Source of the DNA: Desulfamplus sp.
GTDB taxonomy: Bacteria; Desulfobacterota; Desulfobacteria; Desulfobacterales; Desulfobacteraceae
DNA length: 10,942 nt
Direction: 5' to 3'
NCBI GenBank assembly: GCA_015232935.1
Contig: JADFYT010000057.1
Coordinates: 1 to 10,942, forward strand
Below, piece by piece: positions 1 to 6,292 of this stretch; the stretch's first letter is position 1, and each line of letters opens with the position of its first letter. A program made the position numbers and the translations under genes. Below the pieces are notes generated by a model that worked only from the letters and a program-made list of their open reading frames with translations, searched no databases and had not been told where the DNA came from.

Positions 1-1044
1 GAGAATGTCGAGGAGCTTGATGATGACGAAGAGATAATTGATATCGAAGATGAGGAGTTTGAAGAATTAGGCGAAGATGAGGAACTGGTTGATGAGGAAG
101 ATCTTTTTGAAGAGATTCAGGAGATAGACGAAGATGATGATATGTTTGAAGAGATTGAGATTGACGACAGCGAAGAGATCCTCATGGACGACAAGGAACT
201 TGAGGAGTTCAGGGAATTTCAAAAAAATAAAGATCTTGCCCGGCAATTTGATCATCTTCTTGCAGATGTTGACAAAAAATATAATCTTTATGTAGTTATT
301 CCTGCCGGTGTTTATACAGTTGGAAGCATAAGAAAAACAAAAAACAAACTTGAATTGCAACAGATTGAGATGCCAAAATTCTATATTGCAAAATATCCGG
401 TCACCAACGCCCTTTTTGAAATCTTTATTCAGGAGACAGGGTACATTACAACCGCAGAAAAAAAAGGATATGGAACAGTCTTCAAAGGGCGATTCAGAAA
501 AAACAAAAACGTCTCCACATGGAGACAAGGCAGTGAAAGTTCGGATGTGAAAAATGCCTGCTGGTATCAGCCTGAAGGGCCTGGAAGTTCTTTGCACAAT
601 AAAAGAAATCATCCTGTTGTTCAGGTAAGTGTTGATGATGCATGGGCATTTGCTTCATGGATAGGCAGAAGACTGCCAGGCGAAGCTGAGTGGGAAGCTG
701 CTGCAAGAACAGATATGGGATTCAAATTTCCCTGGGGGAACGAGTGGCAGGACAGTTGCTGCAATACCGAAAAGAGCTCTTTTTCTGATACAACACCGGT
801 TGACAGGTATGAAAAGTACAGCAATGTTTTTAACATAACCGATATTCTTGGAAACGTTATGGAATGGACGTCAGACATGGTTTCCAACCCGTTTGAGGCT
901 GATAGTAAAAACAGATTTCATGTTGCCAAGGGATGCGGCTGGATTGCAAAGGACAATATCAGCATCGGTTCACGATCTCTTTTCAAAGAACAATATACAT
1001 CAAATACTGTTGGATTTCGTTGTATATCCGAGTATCTGCTTTGA
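1..1044 (+). CDS. SUMF1/formylglycine-generating-enzyme-fold protein, 5' end missing, acidic N-terminal region
   Basis: The frame is open from base 1 to a TGA at 1042-1044, giving 347 residues with the start upstream of the window. Residues 1-70 are dominated by Asp and Glu. The first internal Met (position 142) is probably not the start, because the acidic stretch continues before it in the same frame. The rest matches the FGE-sulfatase fold: a PAGVYTVGS-like opening near residue 101, FYIAKYPVTN near 127, NHPVVQVSVDDAWAFASWIG near 203, RRLPGEAEWEAAAR near 223, FPWGNEW near 243, DILGNVMEW near 281 and a closing GFRCI near 338. True FGE uses two cysteines in a GGSWxCxxxxC-type segment; here that segment reads GCGWIAKDNIS, so both are absent. 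The fold call is secure, but sulfatase-activating activity is unlikely. It could be a non-catalytic binding module, as many bacterial SUMF1-fold proteins are. It converges on rlmB with 41 bp between stop codons and no obvious terminator. Confidence 0.88.
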   Translation, partial: ENVEELDDDEEIIDIEDEEFEELGEDEELVDEEDLFEEIQEIDEDDDMFEEIEIDDSEEILMDDKELEEFREFQKNKDLARQFDHLLADVDKKYNLYVVIPAGVYTVGSIRKTKNKLELQQIEMPKFYIAKYPVTNALFEIFIQETGYITTAEKKGYGTVFKGRFRKNKNVSTWRQGSESSDVKNACWYQPEGPGSSLHNKRNHPVVQVSVDDAWAFASWIGRRLPGEAEWEAAARTDMGFKFPWGNEWQDSCCNTEKSSFSDTTPVDRYEKYSNVFNITDILGNVMEWTSDMVSNPFEADSKNRFHVAKGCGWIAKDNISIGSRSLFKEQYTSNTVGFRCISEYLL

Positions 1045-1085
1045 ATTTAATCAGTTTTCAATGAAGCACAAGTATGCAGCAACAT

Positions 1086-1886
1086 TCATGATATCCGAGC
1101 TCTCTGCCTTACCACCTCATAAAGAGCGATCCCGCAGGCGACCGAGGCATTCAGGGATGTTATCCCATGTGCAAGTGGCAGTGATATCAGAAAATCACAC
1201 TCCTTTTTTACAAGAGGCCGTATCCCCTGATGCTCTCCTCCAACCACAATTGCGATGTTTCCGCTAAGATCCGCCGAGAACAGAGGGGTCTCTCCCTGTG
1301 CATCAAGGCCCGCGACCCACATTCCGTTTTTTTTGATACTTCTCAGGTAGGATGCCGTGTTGGTCACGATCAGGATGTCGGCATGTTCCATAGCTCCTGC
1401 AGATGCTCTGGATACAGCGGGCGAGGGCTGGACAGCCCTGTCCTTGGGTATCACGATCTGATCCACTCCGGCACACAGGGCGGTTCTGATTATGGCACCA
1501 AGATTGTGCGGATCTTCAATGCTTTCGAGCACCACAATAAATTTGTTTTTGGAATTCCGGGCTGTGTTTTCAAGGTCAATCCTGGCCTTTGTGGCTTTAA
1601 AGTCAATTCCGGCTTTTCTTTCTTTGGGGTCAGTCCCCGCCTTGCTGACAGGAAACGGGGTTGCTTTTGCTATGATTCCCTGATGTTTTACCCCTGAACT
1701 CATTTTATCGAGAAAATCCATCGGGACGAACTCGACTCCGGTTCTGTTTTTACCGGCAAGATCAAGGATTTCATTGAGCCTTGAGAGGGTACGCTCTTTT
1801 GCTATGTATATTCCGGAAAAGGATCGTCTTCCAGCTTTTATTGCTTCCAGAACCGAATGTACGCCGCATAGTATCTCGTATGTCAT
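1086..1886 (-). CDS. rlmB: 23S rRNA (guanosine-2'-O-)-methyltransferase RlmB-like, SpoU/TrmH family
   Basis: A 266-residue SPOUT methyltransferase, which by family 2'-O-methylates a guanosine (E. coli G2251) in the 23S rRNA peptidyl-transferase centre using S-adenosylmethionine. The N-terminal part (MTYEILCGVHSVLEAIKAG) is the substrate-binding L30e-like domain. All three SPOUT motifs are present: ESIEDPHNLGAIIRTA (about 121-136), IVVGGEHQGIRPL (about 213-225) and LPLAHGITSLNASVACGIAL (about 236-255), forming the trefoil-knot SAM site and dimer interface. The chosen ATG (1886) starts the conserved region and has AGGGA 12 nt upstream; an in-frame ATG at 1925 adds 13 Lys/Glu-rich residues but has no visible ribosome-binding site. 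It is slightly longer than E. coli RlmB (243) because of a Lys/Ala/Asp-rich linker (about 77-115) built from three 9-residue repeats between the domains. It is the last gene of the leftward train. A related TrmH-family specificity cannot be excluded. Confidence 0.93.
   Translation of the reverse strand: MTYEILCGVHSVLEAIKAGRRSFSGIYIAKERTLSRLNEILDLAGKNRTGVEFVPMDFLDKMSSGVKHQGIIAKATPFPVSKAGTDPKERKAGIDFKATKARIDLENTARNSKNKFIVVLESIEDPHNLGAIIRTALCAGVDQIVIPKDRAVQPSPAVSRASAGAMEHADILIVTNTASYLRSIKKNGMWVAGLDAQGETPLFSADLSGNIAIVVGGEHQGIRPLVKKECDFLISLPLAHGITSLNASVACGIALYEVVRQRARIS
1563..1643 (-). repeat. Three degenerate 27-bp tandem units inside rlmB
   Basis: Read in the rlmB frame this encodes KAGTDPKER, KAGIDFKAT and KARIDLENT, three successive 9-residue units. 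It lies in the linker between the N-terminal substrate-binding domain and the SPOUT domain, where typical RlmB proteins have only a short connection. The unit length keeps the reading frame. Confidence 0.7.
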
Positions 1887-1987
1887 TATTGATTCTTGTC
1901 CCTTTTTCTTTTCTTGCTCATGCACTGTTTTTTTTGGGGTGAATTGACACTGGTTAATTTGTTTGATGAATTTGCACCGGCAAGTCT

Positions 1988-3343
1988 TTACGATTCAGGT
2001 CTCATGGTTTCCGGCTCAGGTTCCTCAATAAGTGTGCTGGTGGTATCTTCTTCCGGTTTTTTTCTTATGGCATGGGCAAAAATATAGGTGCATACAGGAA
2101 CTCCAAGTATAAGTCCCCAGATGTGAAACAGTTTGCCTCCGATGGTCAGAATAATAAGAACAAGAACAGGATTTATCCGCATGTATGAGCCATAAATCCT
2201 GGGATTCAGGATATAGCCTTCAATAAGGTGGATAACAATAATAAGAATAATTGCAAGAATCATGGTTTTAAGCCCTGATGCCTGCAATGTCACAAGACAG
2301 ATGGGAACAGAGCTTATAAAAACACCTACAACCGGAATAAAGCTGCAAAAAAAAACTATTACGGACAAAAAAGCGATATATTTTCCAATACCTAAAAAAT
2401 AGAGGCCAAAGGCGGTCAGTATGCTGTTGACGATTGCAATTGACAGCTGGGCTTCCAGAGCCTTGCCAAGAACCTGTGCAAAATTTTTGACGTTGTCTGC
2501 CACCTCCTTGTAAAAAAAATCAAGTCTTGTATGCTCAAGATCCTTAACAAGTTTTGTAAGGTTGGGCAGATCAAATACAATTAAAAACGAGAAGAGCAAG
2601 GATAGAAGAAACGCTGATCCAATAGAGGCTATTTTGCCGCTAATATTGCGGAATTTCTCAAGAAGCTGGTTCAGGTTACTGATCCCGGTTGCCTCGTTGC
2701 CAAGCCCGAGAACCTGCTGAATGATTGCGGCAACAGGCGAGTTTTTTTGGGTGTCGGTTTTGACACCTTTTTGAGTTTCGGCAGTATCTCCGGAAATGGC
2801 GGCTGTACCGGTCTTATTAGCGTCGGGTTTGTTGGTATGGGCTTTATCCGTGTAGGCTTTATCGGTGTAGGCTTTATCGGTGTAGGTTTCGCTGGTACTG
2901 TTTTCGTCATTGCTGGCTATACTGGTGTTTGCTCCGTTGGTGGCTTTGGTAAGTTCGAGCTGAACAATCAGCTCCTTTACCAGCGAATGCTCATTGCTCA
3001 GCTTTATGATCTCCTGATCAACACGATCTATATAAGTACCGAATTGACTTATGAAGACTTCAGTCTGTCTTTTCACGCTCGGAATCAAAAAAAGCATGAC
3101 AGAGATAAAAAAGCAGAGCAGGGTGACAGCGGTTGCGACAACGCACACCTTTCTGTGTACAACCCATCTTGATTGTATGTAATTGACAATGCTTACCTGG
3201 ATGTAGGCATATACAAACGTGAGGAAAATAAGAAGAAAGAATGAGCGCAGGATATACAAAACGGAAAACAGAACACTCCACACTAAAAGACGGGAAACAA
3301 ACGAAATTATATTTTTTTTGTCGTAGGGTGTAAAATCAACCAT
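1988..3343 (-). CDS. AI-2E transporter (PerM/YdiK) family membrane protein
   Basis: A 451-residue polytopic membrane protein of the family named for AI-2 export but also including Na+/H+ antiporter-like members, so the substrate cannot be told from sequence. Hydrophobic segments lie near residues 14-50 (two helices), 65-90, 240-258, 300-325, 325-365, 360-380 and 395-430. The family's conserved C-terminal part is clear: FCSFIPVVGVFISSVP (about 332-347), LIEGYILNPRIYG (about 373-385) and GLILGVPVC (about 410-418). Between the second helix pair and the central region is a hydrophilic insertion (about 134-203) holding the pentapeptide repeat YTDKA. The chosen ATG (3343) has GGGAG about 13 nt upstream. 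An in-frame ATG at 3379 would start 5 nt after the gmk stop but lacks a visible ribosome-binding site, so translational coupling remains possible. The C-terminal tail is acidic (KPEEDTTSTLIEEPEPE). Confidence 0.88.
   Translation of the reverse strand: MVDFTPYDKKNIISFVSRLLVWSVLFSVLYILRSFFLLIFLTFVYAYIQVSIVNYIQSRWVVHRKVCVVATAVTLLCFFISVMLFLIPSVKRQTEVFISQFGTYIDRVDQEIIKLSNEHSLVKELIVQLELTKATNGANTSIASNDENSTSETYTDKAYTDKAYTDKAHTNKPDANKTGTAAISGDTAETQKGVKTDTQKNSPVAAIIQQVLGLGNEATGISNLNQLLEKFRNISGKIASIGSAFLLSLLFSFLIVFDLPNLTKLVKDLEHTRLDFFYKEVADNVKNFAQVLGKALEAQLSIAIVNSILTAFGLYFLGIGKYIAFLSVIVFFCSFIPVVGVFISSVPICLVTLQASGLKTMILAIILIIVIHLIEGYILNPRIYGSYMRINPVLVLIILTIGGKLFHIWGLILGVPVCTYIFAHAIRKKPEEDTTSTLIEEPEPETMRPES
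2810..2899 (-). repeat. 15-bp tandem repeat inside the AI-2E family gene
   Basis: On the + strand the unit GGCTTTATCGGTGTA occurs at 2855-2869 and 2870-2884, with a one-mismatch copy at 2840-2854 and decayed 15-bp units on both sides (2810-2839 and 2885-2899). In the gene's frame it encodes repeated YTDKA, grading into HTNKP and DANKT. The gradient from perfect centre to degenerate edges fits recent expansion by slippage or unequal recombination. Confidence 0.85.
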
Positions 3344-3384
3344 TTTTTTAAAACTCTCCCTTCCAGTATTGTTAAACATTATTT

Positions 3385-3981
3385 TTAGTGGTACCTTCCG
3401 GATCGGATCCGGGAAATGATATCTTCCATCTCTTGTTGTGCCCTTTGAAGATCATCATTTACTATCACATTCTGATAAAATGACCTTTGTGATATTTCAC
3501 CGGCAGCATTTACCAATCTTTTTGCAATCACCTCGTCTGGGTCAGCTCCTCTTTTTTTTAGTCTCTGCTCAAGAACATCAATTGATGGCGGCATTATAAA
3601 AATCGTAATTGATTCAGGAAATGATTGCTTGAACTGCTTTGCCCCCTGAACATCAATATCCAGAAGCAGGTGGTTGCCTTTGGCGATATTCTCTTCTATA
3701 AACTTCATGGATGTGCCATAAAAGTTGCCATGCACTTGAGCCCATTCTGCCCAGAGATTTTGTTCTATTCTTTTTTTGAATTCGGTCTCGGTTATGAAAA
3801 AATAGTCAATTCCATCTTTTTCACCGGTTCTTGGGGCTCTTGTAGTGTGAGAAACTGAATAGGCAAGTTCCGGAAATCTGGCCAGTATTTTTGTGCATAG
3901 GGTCGTTTTGCCTGCTCCGGATGGGGCGGAAACCACAAAGATTTTTCCCCTGTTTGACTCATGTCTGACCTTTTCGTCCAT
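3385..3981 (-). CDS. gmk: Guanylate kinase
   Basis: A 198-residue cytosolic enzyme that phosphorylates GMP to GDP with ATP, feeding GTP/dGTP synthesis. Family features run in order: P-loop SAPSGAGKTTL (18-28), the GMP-binding segment SVSHTTRAPRTGEKDGIDYF (42-61), the lid/GMP contact region ending AQVHGNFYGTS (81-91), LLLDIDVQGA (105-114), FIMPPS (128-133) and the RGADPDE Arg region (144-150). Length is normal for bacterial Gmk, with no insertion. The start is firm: ATG at 3981 follows a full AGGAGG ribosome-binding site with a 6-nt gap. It sits downstream of yicC and remA, as in the widespread yicC/yloC-remA-gmk arrangement, but no rpoZ (omega) gene follows; the PerM-family gene does. The 163-bp leader before it holds a dispersed repeat and a hairpin that may affect translation. 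Confidence 0.97.
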   Translation of the reverse strand: MDEKVRHESNRGKIFVVSAPSGAGKTTLCTKILARFPELAYSVSHTTRAPRTGEKDGIDYFFITETEFKKRIEQNLWAEWAQVHGNFYGTSMKFIEENIAKGNHLLLDIDVQGAKQFKQSFPESITIFIMPPSIDVLEQRLKKRGADPDEVIAKRLVNAAGEISQRSFYQNVIVNDDLQRAQQEMEDIISRIRSGRYH

Positions 3982-3986
3982 TATTT

Positions 3987-3995
3987 ACCTCCTGT
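3987..3995 (-). promoter_or_regulatory. Strong ribosome-binding site of gmk
   Basis: The minus strand reads ACAGGAGGT ending 5 nt before the gmk ATG, close to the ideal anti-16S complement. It fixes the gmk start. Its AGGAGG core is complementary to the CCTCCT in the upstream hairpin loop (4031-4036). Confidence 0.85.
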
Positions 3996-4007
3996 CCATA
4001 TATTTTG

Positions 4008-4051
4008 TGGCAAGCACCCCCTGTCTTTTAAGGAGGAGTGTTTGCTTGCCA
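4008..4051 (-). promoter_or_regulatory. Leader hairpin of gmk with an anti-Shine-Dalgarno loop
   Basis: A perfect 9-bp inverted repeat, TGGCAAGCA (4008-4016) and TGCTTGCCA (4043-4051), encloses a 26-nt loop. In the gmk-sense RNA the loop contains ACUCCUCCUU followed 10 nt later by GGGGG. CCUCC can pair with GGGGG inside the loop, or CCUCCU can pair with the AGGAGG ribosome-binding site 14 nt past the hairpin. No U-run follows, so it is not an intrinsic terminator. The pairing is read from sequence; a regulatory role is inferred. Confidence 0.45.
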
Positions 4052-4140
4052 TGAAAATGTATGCTGGTTTTACCATTAAAATGCATTCTGGTTTTTATGA
4101 TTCGGGGTGGCAACAAAAAAAGGCCATGAATGTTTATTGT
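4041..4140 (-). repeat. Dispersed repeat, copy A (5' of gmk), two degenerate units
   Basis: The second unit at 4078-4111 matches 32 of 34 bases of the unit at 6223-6256, including ATGATTCGGGGTGGC. A shorter, more diverged unit (4047-4074) lies between it and gmk. The far end (about 4123-4140) resembles the outer part of copy C. The element lies in the remA-gmk gap with the same orientation relative to gmk as the other copies have to their downstream genes. Confidence 0.8.
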
Positions 4141-4144
4141 CATG

Positions 4145-4414
4145 CTATTGAGCGTCCTCGGAATCATCTTTTTTCAAAGCTGTAAATCTTTGCGAAATAG
4201 TTTCTGCCTGAATGGCTGAAAGAATCACATGGTTGCTCTCCGTCACAATAATCGAGCGGGTCTTTCTTCCGTGTGTGGCGTCAATGAGCCGTCTTGCCTC
4301 CTTGGCCTCATCTTTCAGGCGTTTCATTGGCGATGTGTTCGGAGTCAGTATGGTAACAACCTTGTTTGCAACCACTGTATTACCAAAACCGATATTTAGA
4401 AGCTCCTGTTCCAT
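4145..4414 (-). CDS. remA: RemA-family (DUF370) DNA-binding regulator
   Basis: An 89-residue protein matching the RemA/DUF370 family almost throughout: MEQELLNIGFGNTVVANKVV at the N-terminus, SPMKRLKDEA (28-37), DATHGRKTR (45-53) and SNHVILSAIQAETISQR (60-76). In Bacillus, RemA is an oligomeric DNA-binding activator of matrix genes; outside Firmicutes its targets are largely unassigned, so only DNA binding is inferred here. The ATG at 4414 begins the conserved region with AGGT about 10 nt upstream. Another in-frame ATG at 4444 follows AAGGA and would add 10 residues, so the start is slightly uncertain. The tail (KKDDSEDAQ) is acidic. Its position between yicC and gmk is the standard neighbourhood, which strengthens the call. 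Confidence 0.92.
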   Translation of the reverse strand: MEQELLNIGFGNTVVANKVVTILTPNTSPMKRLKDEAKEARRLIDATHGRKTRSIIVTESNHVILSAIQAETISQRFTALKKDDSEDAQ

Positions 4415-4484
4415 ATATAGCTTGACCTGCTTGTTGAATGTCATTTGTCTTTGAGTCCTTTTGTAAAATATCTGTGAAAACAAT

Positions 4485-5417
4485 CTATTCGATATTCTGG
4501 ATCTGTTCCCTGATCTTTTCGAGTTCGGATTTCAGATCCACGATCATATGGGAGAGTTCGGCACGGCCTGACTTTGATCCCATTGTGTTAAATTCCCTGT
4601 TAAACTCCTGTATCAGAAAATTGAGTTTTCTTCCGCCTGGTTCCGGAGATGATATAATGTCCCGAAAAAGAGCGATATGGCTTCTGGCTCTGACAATCTC
4701 CTCTGAAATATCGCTTTTGTCCGCCAGAATGGCCGCCTCCTGGGATAGCCTCACAGTATCAATCAGATGTTCAATATTCTGGGAACCATGACCTGCTGTT
4801 ATGCCGTGTTTTGTGCCATTGGTGGTCATAAGAACAGAGATCCTCTCCATCAGACGATCCTTGTATATCTGCGGCAGGGATGTCGCCTCGTGTTCAACCT
4901 TTGACAACGCATCCTCTATATAGTCCATCCGTTCCGCAAGATCCTTTGCCAGGTTATCTCCTTCGCTTGCACGCATGGCTTCAAGATTGTCCAACGCGCA
5001 ACTGACAGCTTTTGAAATGGCACCCCAGACCACAGCGTCATCATCCATGTGCTTTTCAGCGGGCCTGATCATCTCTTTTCCATCCAGAATATGTTCAATG
5101 GAGATCGCCGACTCAAGCGAGAATTGATCTTTCAACTGGCAAAGAGCCTTGTAATAGGCTTGTGCTCTTGGCAGGTCAACCTGAAACTGTGCGGCATCTT
5201 CGGATTGGTCTTCAATCGAAATACGAATTTCGATTCGTCCCCTTGAGAGTTTTGAGGAGATCATTTTTTTGATTCCCTCCTCATATCTGCTGAACGATCT
5301 TGGCAGATACAGAGCTATATCAAGATGCCTGCTGTTATATGAGCGTATCTCAACATCACAGCGGATGCAGTGTTCAATATTTGATGTCTCCGCATAGGCG
5401 GTCATACTTTTTATCAT
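4485..5417 (-). CDS. yicC: YicC/YloC-family endoribonuclease
   Basis: A 310-residue protein with the family's N-terminal hallmark MIKSMTAYAE followed by VEIRSYNSRHLDIALYLPR (22-40), and the C-terminal DUF1732 region with DISEEIVRARSHIALFR (about 233-249), PGGRKLNFLIQEFNREFNTM (about 257-276) and a final helical segment. Family members are implicated in RNA turnover, such as RNase activity and sRNA degradation in E. coli and B. subtilis. Length is about normal for the family. The ATG at 5417 directly abuts the TAA of the DUF4416 gene (no gap), with AGGAG about 14 nt upstream inside that gene, which suggests coupled translation. The remA ATG lies 70 nt past its stop. Confidence 0.95.
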   Translation of the reverse strand: MIKSMTAYAETSNIEHCIRCDVEIRSYNSRHLDIALYLPRSFSRYEEGIKKMISSKLSRGRIEIRISIEDQSEDAAQFQVDLPRAQAYYKALCQLKDQFSLESAISIEHILDGKEMIRPAEKHMDDDAVVWGAISKAVSCALDNLEAMRASEGDNLAKDLAERMDYIEDALSKVEHEATSLPQIYKDRLMERISVLMTTNGTKHGITAGHGSQNIEHLIDTVRLSQEAAILADKSDISEEIVRARSHIALFRDIISSPEPGGRKLNFLIQEFNREFNTMGSKSGRAELSHMIVDLKSELEKIREQIQNIE

Positions 5418-5954
5418 TTAAGAATTTCTCTCCTGTTTTAAATCCTGAGCATATTTAGCCCTCACCTTTTCAAGGAAATTGGAGATATCATCTGATGCAT
5501 AGTCCGGATATGTCCACTCAAGGGTTCTAAAACTCCCTTTTTTATACATCAGGGTCAAATCAGCGTAAATGCCTCTGCCGATATATATTCTGTGCGCATA
5601 GTCTTTTCCGGTTGCCAGGATAAATCGTGAAAGCAAAAGGTAGCCAGGGTCAATATTCAATGACCTTTTGCCGTTGGTTTCCCGACTTTTTTCGAGCATA
5701 TTGGTATATTCCTTTACCTCTGCCAGATCGCTTTGCTCAATCAGATCTTTGAAAACTACCATACGGCGAAACAGTGGAAAACCCATTTCCGCATAGTAAT
5801 AATCAGTATAATCAAAGTCAAACCAACTGCTGACCATATCAGTTTCTCCGAACTTTTTTTCAAGTTCCGGCAGGACAGATTCAAAAATATCCTTTTGGTT
5901 CATGAAAAGACTGATAATCAATTTTGCCGGATCCGGTTTTTTGGGAATGCTCAT
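5418..5954 (-). CDS. DUF4416 family protein
   Basis: A 178-residue protein of unknown function that matches the DUF4416 family: an N-terminal KPDPAKLIISLFMNQKD segment, SSWFDFDYTDYYYAEMG (42-58), FPLFRRMVVFKDLI (59-72), NIDPGYLLLSRFILATGKDY (about 100-119), RIYIGRGIYADLTLMYKKG (about 121-139) and WTYPDYAS (about 146-153). It has no signal peptide or membrane segment. Its ATG overlaps the stop of the Trm112-like gene in an ATGA, so the two are probably translated together. It abuts yicC on the other side. No catalytic motif is evident and no function is proposed. The family is often seen in Deltaproteobacteria-like genomes, which supports the lineage guess. Confidence 0.9.
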   Translation of the reverse strand: MSIPKKPDPAKLIISLFMNQKDIFESVLPELEKKFGETDMVSSWFDFDYTDYYYAEMGFPLFRRMVVFKDLIEQSDLAEVKEYTNMLEKSRETNGKRSLNIDPGYLLLSRFILATGKDYAHRIYIGRGIYADLTLMYKKGSFRTLEWTYPDYASDDISNFLEKVRAKYAQDLKQERNS

Positions 5955-6124
5955 TGTTCTAACGGCTTTGCCTCTTCTATCAGCATGATGGGAATATCGT
6001 CCCTTATTTCATAGACAAGGCTGCATGCTTTGCAGACAAGGCCGTCCTTTTTTTCGGTTAAATAGATCTCCCCTTTGCACTTGGGGCAGACAAGAATATC
6101 AAGAAGTTGCCGGGAAATTGCCAT
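5951..6124 (-). CDS. Trm112-family zinc-ribbon small protein
   Basis: A 57-residue protein with two Cys pairs, CPKC (13-16) and CKAC (31-34), the zinc-ribbon layout of the Trm112/YcaR family, and the family's ending VYEIRDDIPIMLIEEAKP (37-54). Eukaryotic and archaeal Trm112 activates methyltransferases; the role of the short bacterial proteins is not settled. In gamma-proteobacteria the homologue ycaR sits just after msbA-lpxK, so its place here directly after msbA (without lpxK) is a recognisable partial version of that neighbourhood. The ATG at 6124 has AGGAG 8 nt upstream, which fixes the start; a longer frame back to 6220 would run through the dispersed repeat and is rejected. Confidence 0.93.
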   Translation of the reverse strand: MAISRQLLDILVCPKCKGEIYLTEKKDGLVCKACSLVYEIRDDIPIMLIEEAKPLEQ

Positions 6125-6142
6125 GATTTTTTCTCCTGTATA
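6125..6142 (-). promoter_or_regulatory. Ribosome-binding site deciding the Trm112-like start
   Basis: The minus strand reads ACAGGAGAAAAAATC immediately before the ATG at 6124. The AGGAG is well spaced (8 nt) and supports the 57-residue protein over the longer reading frame that starts inside the repeat. Confidence 0.75.
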
Positions 6143-6146
6143 TTTA

Positions 6147-6275
6147 TTTTGCCATGAAAACAGGCTATTGCTTTCATGATTCGGGGTGGCCAAAACACAT
6201 ACGTGCCCGTTTATTTGCAATGAAAATGCACTCTGGTTTTCATGATTCGGGGTGGCCGCACAACGACCATAAATG
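6147..6275 (-). repeat. Dispersed repeat, copy B (5' of the Trm112-like gene), two tandem units
   Basis: Two units 66 bp apart share the identical 20-mer TTTCATGATTCGGGGTGGCC at 6172-6191 and 6238-6257. Each carries a small inverted repeat: CATGAAA (6153-6159) with TTTCATG (6172-6178), and ATGAAAA (6220-6226) with TTTTCAT (6237-6243). The loops differ in length and sequence while the arms are kept. Sequence beyond the second unit (6258-6275, ACGACCATAAATG-like) matches the part of copy C that precedes its core. The element fills most of the 168-bp msbA to Trm112-like gap. Confidence 0.85.
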
Positions 6276-6292
6276 TTTAATAATTCAATACT

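Noticed and set aside
1045..1085. Terminator between the convergent SUMF1-fold gene and rlmB
   Set aside because: The 41-bp gap has no GC-rich hairpin with a T-run in either direction.
1230..1697. 155-residue + strand open frame inside rlmB
   Set aside because: It is a shadow of rlmB, whose SPOUT motifs are clear on the minus strand.
3985..4167. Possible 60-residue gene between remA and gmk
   Set aside because: It is made of repeat copy A and the gmk leader hairpin, overlaps the gmk ribosome-binding site and has no family-like sequence; at most a leader peptide.
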